The notes below the pieces were generated by a model. The model did no database searches. It saw only the letters and a program-made list of their open reading frames with translations, and was not told where the DNA came from. Below, one piece after another: positions 24,355-43,589 of a stretch of 64,000 nt of DNA (positions are counted from its first letter, which is position 1; each line of letters starts with the position of its first letter). The DNA is from Escarpia spicata (Eukaryota; Annelida; Polychaeta; Sabellida; Siboglinidae), in contig OZ023213.1 in assembly GCA_963995525.1 (NCBI GenBank), positions 46,793,660 through 46,857,659 of the forward strand. Reading direction: 5' to 3'. Both the position numbers and the translations under genes were made by a program.

Positions 24355-24840
24355 TCATTAGTCCACTTCTGTATGTAATCTTGTGGCTCTCTCTCTCTTC
24401 TGGAAAAAAGAGTTAGCCACTGCTAAGCCATTTATTGTCACGAGCTCCACCGGAGCTCTCCCCTCTCTATTCTTCGCTTCCCACCCGTTTGTGCCCATAC
24501 ACTCCTCTTCGCCTGGTTCCGCTACTCCAGTGAGCGTTGAAGTCTCCCGCAATACACAACATCACCTCCAGCGCCACCAGTCACATCGTCCTCTCCAAAG
24601 CATCCCTGAACTAATTTTTCTCTTTATCCGCCCTTCCTGTCTGTGGCCCGTGCTTTCTCCATCTCCGCCCTTCCACCTCGTCTCCTGGATGCATAGTATT
24701 TCCAATCGCCTTCTTCCCATAATCTCCATCATCTCAACTTCTTTCCCACTCTTCGTTCCCACGTTAAGACGTCTGGATCGCTGCCGGCCGGACGATCCCT
24801 TGGCCTTCGCTATCTTCTCGCCGCTTCCAATGTCAGGGGC
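24355..24840 (-). mobile_element. RTE-type LINE endonuclease-domain fragment
   Basis: Minus-strand reading gives GTKSGKEVEMMEIMGRRRLE then ILCIQETRWKGG, the start of an RTE endonuclease, and after a frameshift NREGRAPVELVTINGLAVAN with SFFQKRERATRLHTEV. It is 5' and 3' truncated. Confidence 0.75.
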
Positions 24841-25594
24841 GGATCCAGATTTGTTTGCCGCTATGTCGCCGTAACTTCAGCTTATTGATTGTAACATACA
24901 CGGGGGCACATTCTAAAGAAGAGAGGGGGGCAGTAATGAGGGCCCATTCAAAAAGGTCTGGGGGCGCACCAATGACTCCTGGATCCGCCTATGAAGGTAA
25001 AAGGCCTGTCGGTTGCCTCGGACGCGTTAATCCTATCGTTCAACATTACTTCTACCATCATATGATTGGGGCAACATAGCCACTCAGCAGCGTTGCCATG
25101 GCTGACCTGCTGATGTAGTTTTGTGTCAGAGGTTTCCATTTCCTAGATCACCTGCCTACCATGGCTAGTGAGCGTGAATTACCCAGTACTATTGTCCATA
25201 GTTGGGAGTTGGAATGGTACAGCATCGGGGCGAGTCCACACGCTGGTGGGCCCTGCACACCGCACCTTTAAGACTCCAACCTGCTCCTAGATCCCTAGCC
25301 TATTCGCCTGATGCCACACGGTGCCAAATATGCGCAGTGTACCGCGATCGATGAGGTTGTGCTAGAGTCTTGTATATGGAGAGGCTATGTACCAGCAGGG
25401 GAGACTTACGCTTTCGACTCCCTTTTCGCTCCAAGGAGTGTGTGCTTCGTATTCTCGCTTCAAGGATCTACCTGGCGGCTGCTACAGCTCCTTGAAGCGA
25501 GAGTCTGAAGCACACGCTACATACTGCACACTACACGACAGCACTAGAACCATCACACAGACCTGTGTTCACACACCACACTGAACAATTTAGA

Positions 25595-25810
25595 AATAGT
25601 GACGGTCCCGACACTGCCACAGGCACGGGCCTTCTTCTTTCCGTTGCTCCCTTGTGGGGTGGGGTCCACGCCACACAATTGCTTCTTCTGCTTTTCTTGT
25701 TATTTCCCTCCACCTCTGTCTGTCGTCCGCAATGACCTTCCATCCTTGGCTGTTCACACCTGCCTTCTTAAGGTATATTCATGCTGCCGTTCCGTCTCAA
25801 TTTTGGTCTT
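25595..25810 (-). mobile_element. RTE-type LINE 3' fragment
   Basis: Minus-strand translation includes GVNSQGWKVIADDRQRWREI, typical of the last residues of RTE-like polyproteins. It is a separate insertion from 24355-24840, because for a minus-strand element the order of the two parts is reversed. Confidence 0.5.
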
Positions 25811-25844
25811 CCTGTTCGAGGCGCGAGTAATACCAATTAAAGCA

Positions 25845-26185
25845 ATGGTCTACCGCTGTCACCGACTAAAATGGCCAACCACCCAAGCCCGTAGAAAGGA
25901 AGCATGCCTCAGAGTGCAATATAAATATAACCTAAGAGTCAACTCAATGAACTCACTGTACCTGCCCACGCTATCCGCCCCCAAGAAAACAAACACTAGG
26001 AAGACCCATGACATTGGGTATGACCTTCCGTACCACCATACGGAATACAGGAACGTGTACTTTCTCCCATTCACAATAACTGAGTGAAATAGTCTGTCCC
26101 AAGAAGTGGTATCTGCAATCGACCACATTGGACTTTGTTTAATTGAGTCCAGGCTCCAGCGCCACCTTAGAATTAACTGATGGCT
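25845..26185 (+). mobile_element. Jockey/CR1-like LINE C-terminal fragment
   Basis: The reading MVYRCHRLKWPTTQARRKEA, then RKTHDIGYDLPYHHTEYRNV and WNSLSQEVVSAIDH after a stop, resembles the RT tail pattern ending in a WNSLP..VV block. No other domains remain. Confidence 0.5.
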
Positions 26186-26189
26186 GGGT

Positions 26190-28020
26190 GTCTGGAATAA
26201 ACACTTCTCCCTTCACTTTCTATATCATCTAATCCCACTAAATCACATTGCTATGTTTATTCTATCTTTACTGATATCAAAGATTCATATGGAAAAACCT
26301 GTTGTCAAAGGGGTCCATGGTCGAGTATGCTGCCTAAAATTGCCACCACTGCATGCTCGCGTGCATGTATGCATGCGTGCGGCATGCGCGAGTAACTGGC
26401 GCGAGTAACTACGATGGAATAGATTCAACACGATACAGTATAAATATTATATTTATTGAAATTAAATAATCAACGGAACGATGACAATGCAAGACAATCA
26501 TGCGGTCTTGATTACCGGTCGACGGGTATTTAGTACTACTTACGCTAGGTGACACTACTGAGGCGTCGTGCCGACCACCCGCCAGCAATATTATTGCGGT
26601 TGCCATGGGTCGCCAGTCAACACGTGGGCTTGGAATGTTGACGTCTCACAAGCGGCTGCGCTCGGCATCACGTGACGCAATGTTCCGTCGCGCTTCACTG
26701 CACAGGTAGACAACGGCCAGTTGTGTTGACCTCAAAGACGACAGCGGGAGACGAGTGAGTAGTGAGCTACAACTCGGACTGACGGACGAACGGACCGACG
26801 GCACGTTCCGACCACATACCGGCCAGTTTGAGCGCCGACAACGACGGTCGAAAACAGCTCGGTAGGTACACGTTGCACGATCGAATCGCAGGTGCGCACG
26901 TATAACATTAACACGCACGCGCAATGTCGGCCATCGTTCTATCGGCGTTGTTTATGGCCACCTCTGCACGGTCGACTCTCTGCGGCGTCGGCCGTGCAGC
27001 GTGGCTGCGTCGGAGTGCACCTGCGCCCAGAGGTTCAACGCGCACCGCACGCGTGCGCCCACGCATGTGTACATGCATGCGAGCATAGTCGACGCAGCAT
27101 GACTCATCAGTGGACATCATTATGGCGGAGGCCAAACATCATGTCCTATAGCTTGAATTCGGGTTTTTCATACGAATATTTTTGTGTTTTTAACATAATA
27201 ATAAAGTTAGACATGACTGATGAGATGCGGGTCAAGTATTTTATCTTGGTGGGGTGGGAGCCACACACCGGTGGGTGGATGTGTGAGTCGGTTGTAATTT
27301 ATGTAAGTTCGTAACACTGAAAGGCTTCGTATTGACCTCAGAAAACACTATAACGGCTTGTAGTAACACTGTTAAACGTCAACACTAGCGGTCGTCACCA
27401 AAAGAATCTGTCTCATGTAGTTTTGCAACAACATTTGCACAACTCGTATGCCTATGATATAAAAATGCGTTATACTTATAGGGGATCTATGCAGTTCCTA
27501 CAGTTCGTTATGCCATGAAGGTTAAACGACGCATACAACTATCTGTCACAACAACATTACCAACATACATCATTTTATTATAGGGTAGATGTGACGAACA
27601 TATTATGATCGAAGCAGAATATTAGATAATTTACATGTTATGAACATGCACTGATAAACGGCCTGTCTTTAACGACCAGCCTTTGTGCAGGCCACAGCTG
27701 TTCTAAACATGTGGTATCCAAATAAACAACGTATATGGTGCGTGGTTCCTTGTGCCCGTGTAAACTGCCACTAACGACTAAACGTCGTGAAATTCCGATT
27801 GTTTAACGACCGTGCCCTTGTTCAATGTTTTATTACCGGCGTGTATCTCATACAGTGTTGCCTACACCAGTGGAGTGTCAGTGGGCATGGGTCAATGAGC
27901 TTCATCTTCTCACTGCTCTCACAGTAAACTAAATAATTCTCCGTAAGATTATATAATTTCATACCTATGAGAGCTTCTTCCAATATATTTATCGTCATGT
28001 ATCGTTGAACTCATATAATG
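26190..28020. other. No gene seen apart from the CpG-rich stretch
   Basis: Moderately AT-rich single-copy DNA on both sides of 26590-27140. Confidence 0.5.
26590..27140. promoter_or_regulatory. CpG-rich stretch, possible promoter
   Basis: Many CG dinucleotides (gacggacgaacggaccgacg and neighbours) contrast with AT-rich flanks. A donor-like gtaggtac follows AGCTCG near 26860. It could be a leader exon for gene 2, which starts 8.4 kb downstream, but nothing proves the link. Confidence 0.3.
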
Positions 28021-28021
28021 A

Positions 28022-28885
28022 GTCGACGTCCAGGCTTCGTAAGTCGACACCCTCCACTCAGTCTGATCGACGCCTTGTAGGTCGACACCTCCAGTCAGTC
28101 TGATCCAGGCTTTATAAGTCGACACCCTCCACTCAGTCTGATCCAGGCCTTGTAGGTCGACACCTCCAGTCAGTCTGATCCAGGCTTTATAAGTCGACAC
28201 CCTCTACTCAATCTGATCCAGGCCTTGTAGGTCGACACCTCCAGTCAATCAGATCCAAGTCCTGTAAGTAGACCCTTCACTCAATCTGATCTAGGTCCTG
28301 TAAATCGACACCCTCCACCTCCACTCAGTCTGATCCATGTCCTGTAAGTCGACATCCTCCACTCAGTCTGATCCAGGCATTGTAAGTCGACATCCTTCAC
28401 CCAGTCTGATCCATGCCCTCTAAGTCGACATCCTCCACTCAGACTGATCCAGGCTTTGTAAGTTGACACCCTTCACCCAGTCTGATCCATGCCCTCTAAG
28501 TCGACACCCTCCACTCAGTCTGATCTATGCCCTGTAAGTCGACACCCTCCACTCAGTCTGATCCAGGCCTTGTAAGTCGACACCCTTCACTCAACCTGAT
28601 CCAGGCCTTGTAAGTCGACACCCTTCACACAGTCTAACCTAGGCCGTGTGCGTCGACACCCTCCACTCAGTCTGATCCAGGCCCTGTAAGTCGACACCCT
28701 TCACTCAGTCTAACCTAGGCCCTGTATGTCGACACCCTCCACTCAGTCTGATCCAAGCCTTGTAAGTCGACACCCTCCACTCAGTGTGATCCAGGCCCTG
28801 TAAGTCGACACCCTTCACTCAGTTTGAACCCGACCCTGTACGTCGATACCCTCCACTTAGTCTGATCCAGGCCCTATAGTTCTGG
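28022..28885. repeat. 38-bp tandem array, about 22 copies
   Basis: Unit tgtaagtcgacaccctccac plus tcagtctgatccaggcct, with variants ccatgccctc and aacctaggcc spread through it. Confidence 0.9.
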
Positions 28886-28889
28886 ACCC

Positions 28890-30060
28890 TGAATTCAATT
28901 ATGTTCTAAGTATTACAGGTCGGGACTTTCAGCTCCGTTAACCATGACCTAGCAACATCCATTTAAACATGTCTTGCCTGGCAAGTTGCTGATCAACTTA
29001 CGGATGATACGTCCTCTAATTACATTCTGTATTGTATTATCAAAACACCCGAGATAGTAGCGCCATCTCGCAGAAATCATATCGATAGATTGAAAGCACC
29101 ACTTGCGTCCTTACACAAAGACGACGATGACTTGCTGTAGCGATAAAAACGACCTGTCGTATTCAATAACGTCCGCTATTCTGAATTTCTAATGCGGGCC
29201 TGTTGTTTTGTCACATTTAGCGGCCAAGTCATGCCAAATTAAAGAGAACAGTCAGACGTAGTAATATGTGTGTTGTATACGTCGTGTAATTACCGTTTAG
29301 CACATGTTCGTTAACAATCGTGGTTAATGTTAAAGTGCCATGAACTGAATAGAACAGGCGATAGTGTTTGGTTGTATCGTGCCGTGTAGGTAAAACGATT
29401 TAATCGTTGTTAATGTCACTGGCAGTTATGTTATGTTCTTATGCAGAATAGGGTCGTCGGGACTGCTCAAAGCGCTTTATACTTCACCCCCTGTTCATTC
29501 GAACACTATCTCGGCTTATATGGGAAGCATTCAATCATGTTGTAATTAACAGGGGCCTATGGGAAGATTATCCGTATACAAATATCCACAATTGTCTATA
29601 GTGAGGTACTCATTTAAAAATAGCTGAGTGAATTTGAGCAACGTGCAGTGAAATAACTTGTACAGGGTTCAAGATACGAATACTCGAAGCCGGAATCGCT
29701 TGATTTTGACTCCAATGTTCTAACTAGTACGCCACCGCGCTTCCCTCGTCTTGTCTTTACACATCATGTCAGTGAACGTGTAGTCTTTATCACCTCCCGA
29801 GCCCGGGGCTGCCGAGTACCTTGGTACCTATGACATATCAACACATCCATATAATATTATGGAAACGTGTATTTCTCAGATGGAATTATAACCAGCCATA
29901 CAACGCGTTTTTTTCTTCAGAATTTAAGTTTTTCGCCCTGCATATGTGCAGTTAGTCGTCGTCGCCGATGGGTCGGGTAATGGAATTTCAAGGAATTGCT
30001 CTTTGAAGTAGAACTGCTTCCTGGTATCAGGAGTTGAGGAAAATTGGGACGAAGTACAGT
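28890..30060. other. No gene seen
   Basis: Single-copy DNA between two minisatellites; only short frames. Confidence 0.6.
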
Positions 30061-30067
30061 CAAACCT

Positions 30068-30455
30068 CGCTTTACGGTCACCTCGGTAATACAGCCACCT
30101 CGCAATTAAGGTAACTATAAGATAGTAATAGGTCACCTCGGTAATACAGCCACATCGCAATTAAGGTAACTATAAGATAGTATAGGTCACCTCGGTAATA
30201 CAGCCACACCGCAATTAAGGTAACTATAAGATAGTATAGTATAGGTCACCTCGGTAATACAGCCACCTCGCAATTAAGGTAACTATAAGATAGTATAGGT
30301 CACCTCGGTAATACAGCCACCTCGCTATTAAGGTAACTATAAGATAGTATAGGTCACATCGGTATTACAGCCACATCGCAATTAAGGTAACTATAGGGTA
30401 GTTGCCGAGTGGTTCCATATAGAGTAAAGTATATGATATATAGTATAGGTCACCT
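30068..30455. repeat. 54 to 60-bp tandem array, about seven copies
   Basis: Unit contains cacctcggtaatacagccac and aattaaggtaactataagat. The last copy is interrupted near 30405. Confidence 0.9.
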
Positions 30456-30604
30456 CGCTAATCAGTTCACTTTTGCCCAGTCCTGAAGGGTGACGTTAAT
30501 AGCGAGCTTCCCGCTGTACAGGCGATTCAGCTACGTCCATACGGTCGTTACATCGCGGGGGATAAACGCCGTACAACCATACAAGCTCATGAGGATGGCA
30601 TTTT

Positions 30605-31255
30605 AAATGACAAACTTCACATCAGTGTATATTTAAAATTTAATCTTTAGGTCAGTGAATCTGTAAAAGTTACACTTCAGGTGACTGATTCTGTAAAATG
30701 TAAACTTCAGGTCAGTGAATCTGTAAAATTTAAACTTCCGCTCATTGTATCAGTAAAATTTAAATTTCAAGTCGGTGAATCTATACAAAATTAACTTCAG
30801 AGCAGTGAATCTGTAAAATTAGTCTTAAGTTCAGGGATTATGTATAATGTTAAACTGCTCGGTGATTCTATAAAAATTAAACTTCAGGTCAATGAATCTA
30901 TAAACGTTAAACTCCAGATCAGTGATTATGTAAAATTTTAACGTCAGGTCAGTGAATCTATAAAAATTTAAACTTCTAGTCAGTGTTTCGGTAAAAATTA
31001 AACTTCATGTCAATGAATCTGTAAAAGTTAAACTTCAGATCAGTGAATCTGTAATATTTAAACTCCAGATCAGTGATTATGTAAAATTTAAACGTCAGGT
31101 CAGTGAATCTATAAAAATTTAAACTTCTAGTCAGTGTTTCGGTAAAAATTAAACTTCATGTCAATGAATCTGTAAAAGTTAAACTTCAGATCAGTGAATC
31201 TGTAATATTTAAACTTCAGGTCAGTGAATCTGTGAAATGTTAACTTAGGTCGGCG
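30605..31255. repeat. 30-bp array with a 153-bp higher-order duplication
   Basis: About 21 monomers of aacttcaggtcagtgaatct plus gtaaaattta. Five monomers starting near 30911 are repeated almost exactly from 31064. Confidence 0.9.
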
Positions 31256-31814
31256 ACTATATAGTCGTTCTATAGGTGAGGTGCAATCGTTACGTTGCTT
31301 GCCTTTGGGTTTGTTCGTGCTCTAATCACATTAAGACCCACGTCAGTAGAACTGTCGTACGCCACTCTCGCTACAGATGCGTCTTTGTCTCCCCTTGTCG
31401 TACATCAAACATAAACACGTTATGTGCACTCCTGCATTACAGTGATGTAGTGTGACTGCTTGTTGTCGCTCGGGGCAGTTTCTATGAAATGGGACTGTTG
31501 ATCGACTAAACTGTGCGGTCGTACGGGCCCGGGCACGGGGGCGACAAACGCACGCAGCTGCAACCTCAGGCGGGGCTAGCGCACCGGTAACATTGCGAAA
31601 GTTCTCACAATTACTTGCAGGCGTGTACTTCTGGGAAAACTATATATTGATAGTGTCCTTATCGCGATTGACGACTGTTTATTATGTACACAGTTATTAG
31701 AAGGTTGCAGCTACTGACAGTGTTCATATGAGATAACATTCCGTCGACGCGGTCGCGATGAATGACATTATGGAGTCATTAAAGTGAGAGACTCGGTCAG
31801 GCGTGGCGTGGCGG

Positions 31815-32014
31815 NNNNNNNNNNNNNNNNNNNNNNNNNNNNNNNNNNNNNNNNNNNNNNNNNNNNNNNNNNNNNNNNNNNNNNNNNNNNNNNNNNNNNN
31901 NNNNNNNNNNNNNNNNNNNNNNNNNNNNNNNNNNNNNNNNNNNNNNNNNNNNNNNNNNNNNNNNNNNNNNNNNNNNNNNNNNNNNNNNNNNNNNNNNNNN
32001 NNNNNNNNNNNNNN
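31815..32014. other. Assembly gap (200 N)
   Basis: Exactly 200 N, followed directly by a GA run; the length is probably a placeholder. Confidence 1.
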
Positions 32015-32077
<63 letters not shown>

Positions 32078-32105
32078 GAGTGAGAGTGAGAGCGAGAGCG
32101 AGAGA
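32015..32105. repeat. (GA)n run at the gap edge
   Basis: Pure GA to about 32074, then GAGAGT/GAGAGC variants. The repeat probably caused the gap. Confidence 0.95.
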
Positions 32106-32109
32106 CCGA

Positions 32110-34960
<2,851 letters not shown>

Positions 34961-34969
34961 ATTATAATA

Positions 34970-35037
34970 CGCGCACGCACACACACACGCACGCATGCAC
35001 ACACGAACGCACGAACGCCCGCACTCACACACACTGC

Positions 35038-35128
<91 letters not shown>
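34970..35128. repeat. CA/CGCA run upstream of gene 2
   Basis: CGCA-rich start, then pure CA from 35041 to 35128, 114 bases before the gene 2 start codon. Confidence 0.95.
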
Positions 35129-35132
<4 letters not shown>

Positions 35133-35224
35133 CACCCTTCCGTCCGCTGATAACAATGTATGTAAACCCCAATTTAATTTCTGCATAACAATTTGATTCC
35201 CAGAATTGACCTGATTGCCGTGCG

Positions 35225-35236
35225 ATGACGTCATAG
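35225..35236 (+). promoter_or_regulatory. Three-codon upstream ORF overlapping a CRE palindrome
   Basis: ATG ACG TCA TAG at 35225-35236 ends five bases before the start codon of gene 2. The bases TGACGTCA (35226-35233) form a perfect CRE palindrome. Whether either acts is unknown; the placement is seen directly. Confidence 0.35.
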
Positions 35237-35241
35237 TGGCC

Positions 35242-39768
<4,527 letters not shown>

Positions 39769-40465
39769 GTGGCGTGGCACGTCGTAGAGCAAAGCAACAC
39801 CTGGCGGACTTGTTCGCTGTGAATTTTCAGATCGGTCATGTGAACATCTACCTCTGTAGCGTATCAACACCAAGAGTGGTGTAGTCGTAGATGCGACGTG
39901 TGTGTTCAGATGAAACAGGCTTGCGAGTGGGAATATTTTTGTTACGATTTTTTGGCGTCGGCGGTGACCACACGCTTCTCAAACGGCTTCAAAGAGATAA
40001 GTAATTTGTTCAATGTTGTGTGACCTGACCTTCCGCACAGACAGACTGTTCATATCACCTGTTCGCTTAAGTGAGCATATCTCACTACGCCTGCCATTTC
40101 GAATAACACAAGCATACATGTTTCTATTCGGAACCTGTTTATCCTTGCTTCACCGTAATCGTACGAAGTCAGTGACGTTCGCATCAGGTGTTTGGTGTCG
40201 AGAACCAAAAACAGCTTACGCGACGCAATGCCATGTAAACACGTGTTGCCATATCTTTCAGTGCAGTGACGTAGATGTGACATTGTGTTAGCTTGTGTGC
40301 AGAAAATAATTGTCTTTAGGAGCACGCCAGCAATGTGTGTACAAATGGCATTAGTACTGTAAAATAACATATTATTTTCTGGAAGAGTATCTATATGCAA
40401 GTGTTAAAAATGAGTGTAGACTAAGCAAACACATTATATTATTAGTTAATGCGAAATTGTATATA
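39769..40465. other. Probable 3' UTR and flank of gene 2
   Basis: No canonical AATAAA was noticed in the first 550 bases after the stop. No other gene seen. Confidence 0.4.
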
Positions 40466-40469
40466 TTGT

Positions 40470-40853
<384 letters not shown>

Positions 40854-40859
40854 CAACGC

Positions 40860-43585
40860 GTAGATATACATATATTATAAATTAAATGAAAGCAGCGATG
40901 TTCGTGAAACTGTTTTGTCGAGCGTATTTATGCAGTATATGAGACGTCAAGAAATTGTGCGTATTGACGTTGCCTGCATTGACAATATATTATTGACTAC
41001 AGTGAGTTGCCACCACATTGCCATTGGTTGCTTTTTGAATACTCTGTTAATAGCCATACTTTTGCTGTATTTGTATTTCCTAAACGAACGAATATAATAC
41101 CATGTTTGAAAAATCGGTATCCTTAGCCTGTTCAATTTAATGAATGTATTATGCTTTTGGTGTCACTACGTGCATTTGTGTGTTGACATACATTTTCTAC
41201 AAGGTACACGTGCTCGAAATTAACCTATCCATCACGTGATCTGTTGCCTAGCAAACCCTCCGTCAAGCCATCAGAAAACACGTGGTGGGTTCGGACATTC
41301 CGTCGTATTTTGTTGTTGAAATTCTGGTAGCACAAATGTTTTTTTATTTCAAAAAGAAAAGGGAAAGTTTTTAAATTGACAACTGCATGCAATAATGTTT
41401 GATTTATTAGATGTCGTGCAGCAATAGCAATATAACCGTTATCAACATTGTTGGCAAAGGCAAAGCTTGACGGAGGTCACGCGCAAAAAATCGATCGTGA
41501 CGTATGCCATTCGCGACGTGCTGGATACATAAGTTGATTGTAATCTCTAGATACTGATGATTTCGGTTTGTTGCTCGAAAAAATGTACGTTTGTGTCACA
41601 CAATTTTACGATAAAAACAAAAAAGAAAAGCTCCCTTTTGTGTTCTGTTGACAGTCGATCTGGTGACACAAATAGGTATGTGTATTAAAGGTACAATACC
41701 AGTTCCTCATTTATTAATATATATTTATATATATTGCTTAATATCAGAATAAATATGTTGAAGTTACTGCCCACACAGTTCTCTTCGCATTTAAAAAGAT
41801 GCACCCGAGAAATTTTAAAATTGTAAACAAGTCATTAAAATACTAAACAGCCGCTGTTGCAGAGGCATGTGTCGATACCCTCGGATACAAGTCAGGCGAT
41901 GTACAGTTGAATAAGCAAACTTCTTACGATGTAAGGGTTTTGTTAACGATTCATTGCTTCTTTCCTGTCTTTGTGATGCGCAAAGGAACCGGATACTGCT
42001 TCTGATTTTTATCTCACGTATTAACTAAACAAACTATTTCCTTGCCGATGTGTACAACCCGACAACAAAGAACAGTCGGTGTTAACGGAATACAATACAA
42101 ATGACATCACGCGAGATCGATTCTGAGGCTTGTCATGTGTAACAGTAGAAGACCTAGTATTGAAATATTTAAATACGTATCGTGCTTTGATATGATAATT
42201 GTTTATTTAATAATTGCTCAAGTATTAATAATTCACATATGTCACAACTGACACGATAAGATGTTTTGGAGAATCCATTCACTTTCGGTGCGACAAAAAC
42301 CGTTCTTATCTGTTCCTTGGTGCGTGCTGCTTACAATGCAATATATTTACTTTGCTCTTCAAATCTAGAGAACAGCTGCATAACCGACGAACGGTGTATT
42401 AAATAATATTGTATGTCTATATAGAACGATTATTTATAGTCACTTTTTATAACCATCCTCCCATGAAACAACAAACAAAGGGAATCAGTTTCCACTACTA
42501 TAATATTTTGATTTCAAACCCATTCACAGCAGCGCCATCAATAGCAACAATGTACATTTATAAGTGAGTAACTCGAAATAAGTAATAAAAAACACATCGA
42601 AAAGTGGTAGATCAGAAAGCGAATGAACGTGGGGTCGCATACACCTCGGCCCCTGGGAGGACAATGCACCAACAATTAGCCTATTAATACACATATATTG
42701 TGCGGGGCAGATGAGGAAAGCTGCGGAAATATCAACGTGTAGAGTTAGTGTTAACTAGTTAATACGGTCGACCTATTTTCGTAAAAGAATAAATTAGCGC
42801 AGGCTAGCAAGTGGCTTAATTTAGCTCGAACAATGTATAACGGGATTGCTCCGGGACACTCAATGGCAGGCAACCGGATGGAATAGTCGATGTTAGTTGA
42901 CCCGCGTGATTAGATTTCGATGCACCGAGTACCATTCGGAGAATGCCACTTGACTGTCACGTGGACTGGTTAGAAGAGTAAAGAGCTTTGTGTTGATGTA
43001 TTAACGTAGGTGATGTAGCCATATAGTGGTTATAAGAATTAATTTCTATAATAATAGAAAGGCCTACAACTCTTACTACCTACGTAAGCTGTCGACGTAT
43101 TTCTAGAGTATGTTTAGGTGTCTTTGTTGTAATCGCAAAGATATCTACTTTTTGGTTGTATATCTTGTAATCATATGATTTTTGTATTACCCCCTACCTG
43201 TGTAGCAGGTTATCATTTTGTCCATGGCATTGGACTTAAGTGTCAACTGTAGGTAAGATTAATTTTTCGTTGAGCAGTTTTTTAATTGCATATTCCACCG
43301 ATAGATTGGACAAAAAATGGCGCCCCGTCAGTGATGCCTCGTTTTGGCATTTCTTAAGTCTGGCATAGTTACGCTTTGCAGCAGAAACTAAGTGTCACGA
43401 ACACATGTTCCACGACCAGCTCGGTGGTCCGTACTGATGAATTTACCTTAAAAGGTTAACTATGTCTCTCGTTTAGACGGTAAACCTCCACGAGCTGATC
43501 GGTAAACTCAGATGTCTGTATTATCGCTCATATAAGGGCGTTTTGACCCTATCGTGTATATATGTATATTATCATTTAATCACGA
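40860..43585. other. No gene or clear repeat seen
   Basis: AT-rich single-copy DNA. All frames are short and no family pattern was noticed. Confidence 0.6.
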
Positions 43586-43589
43586 TGAC

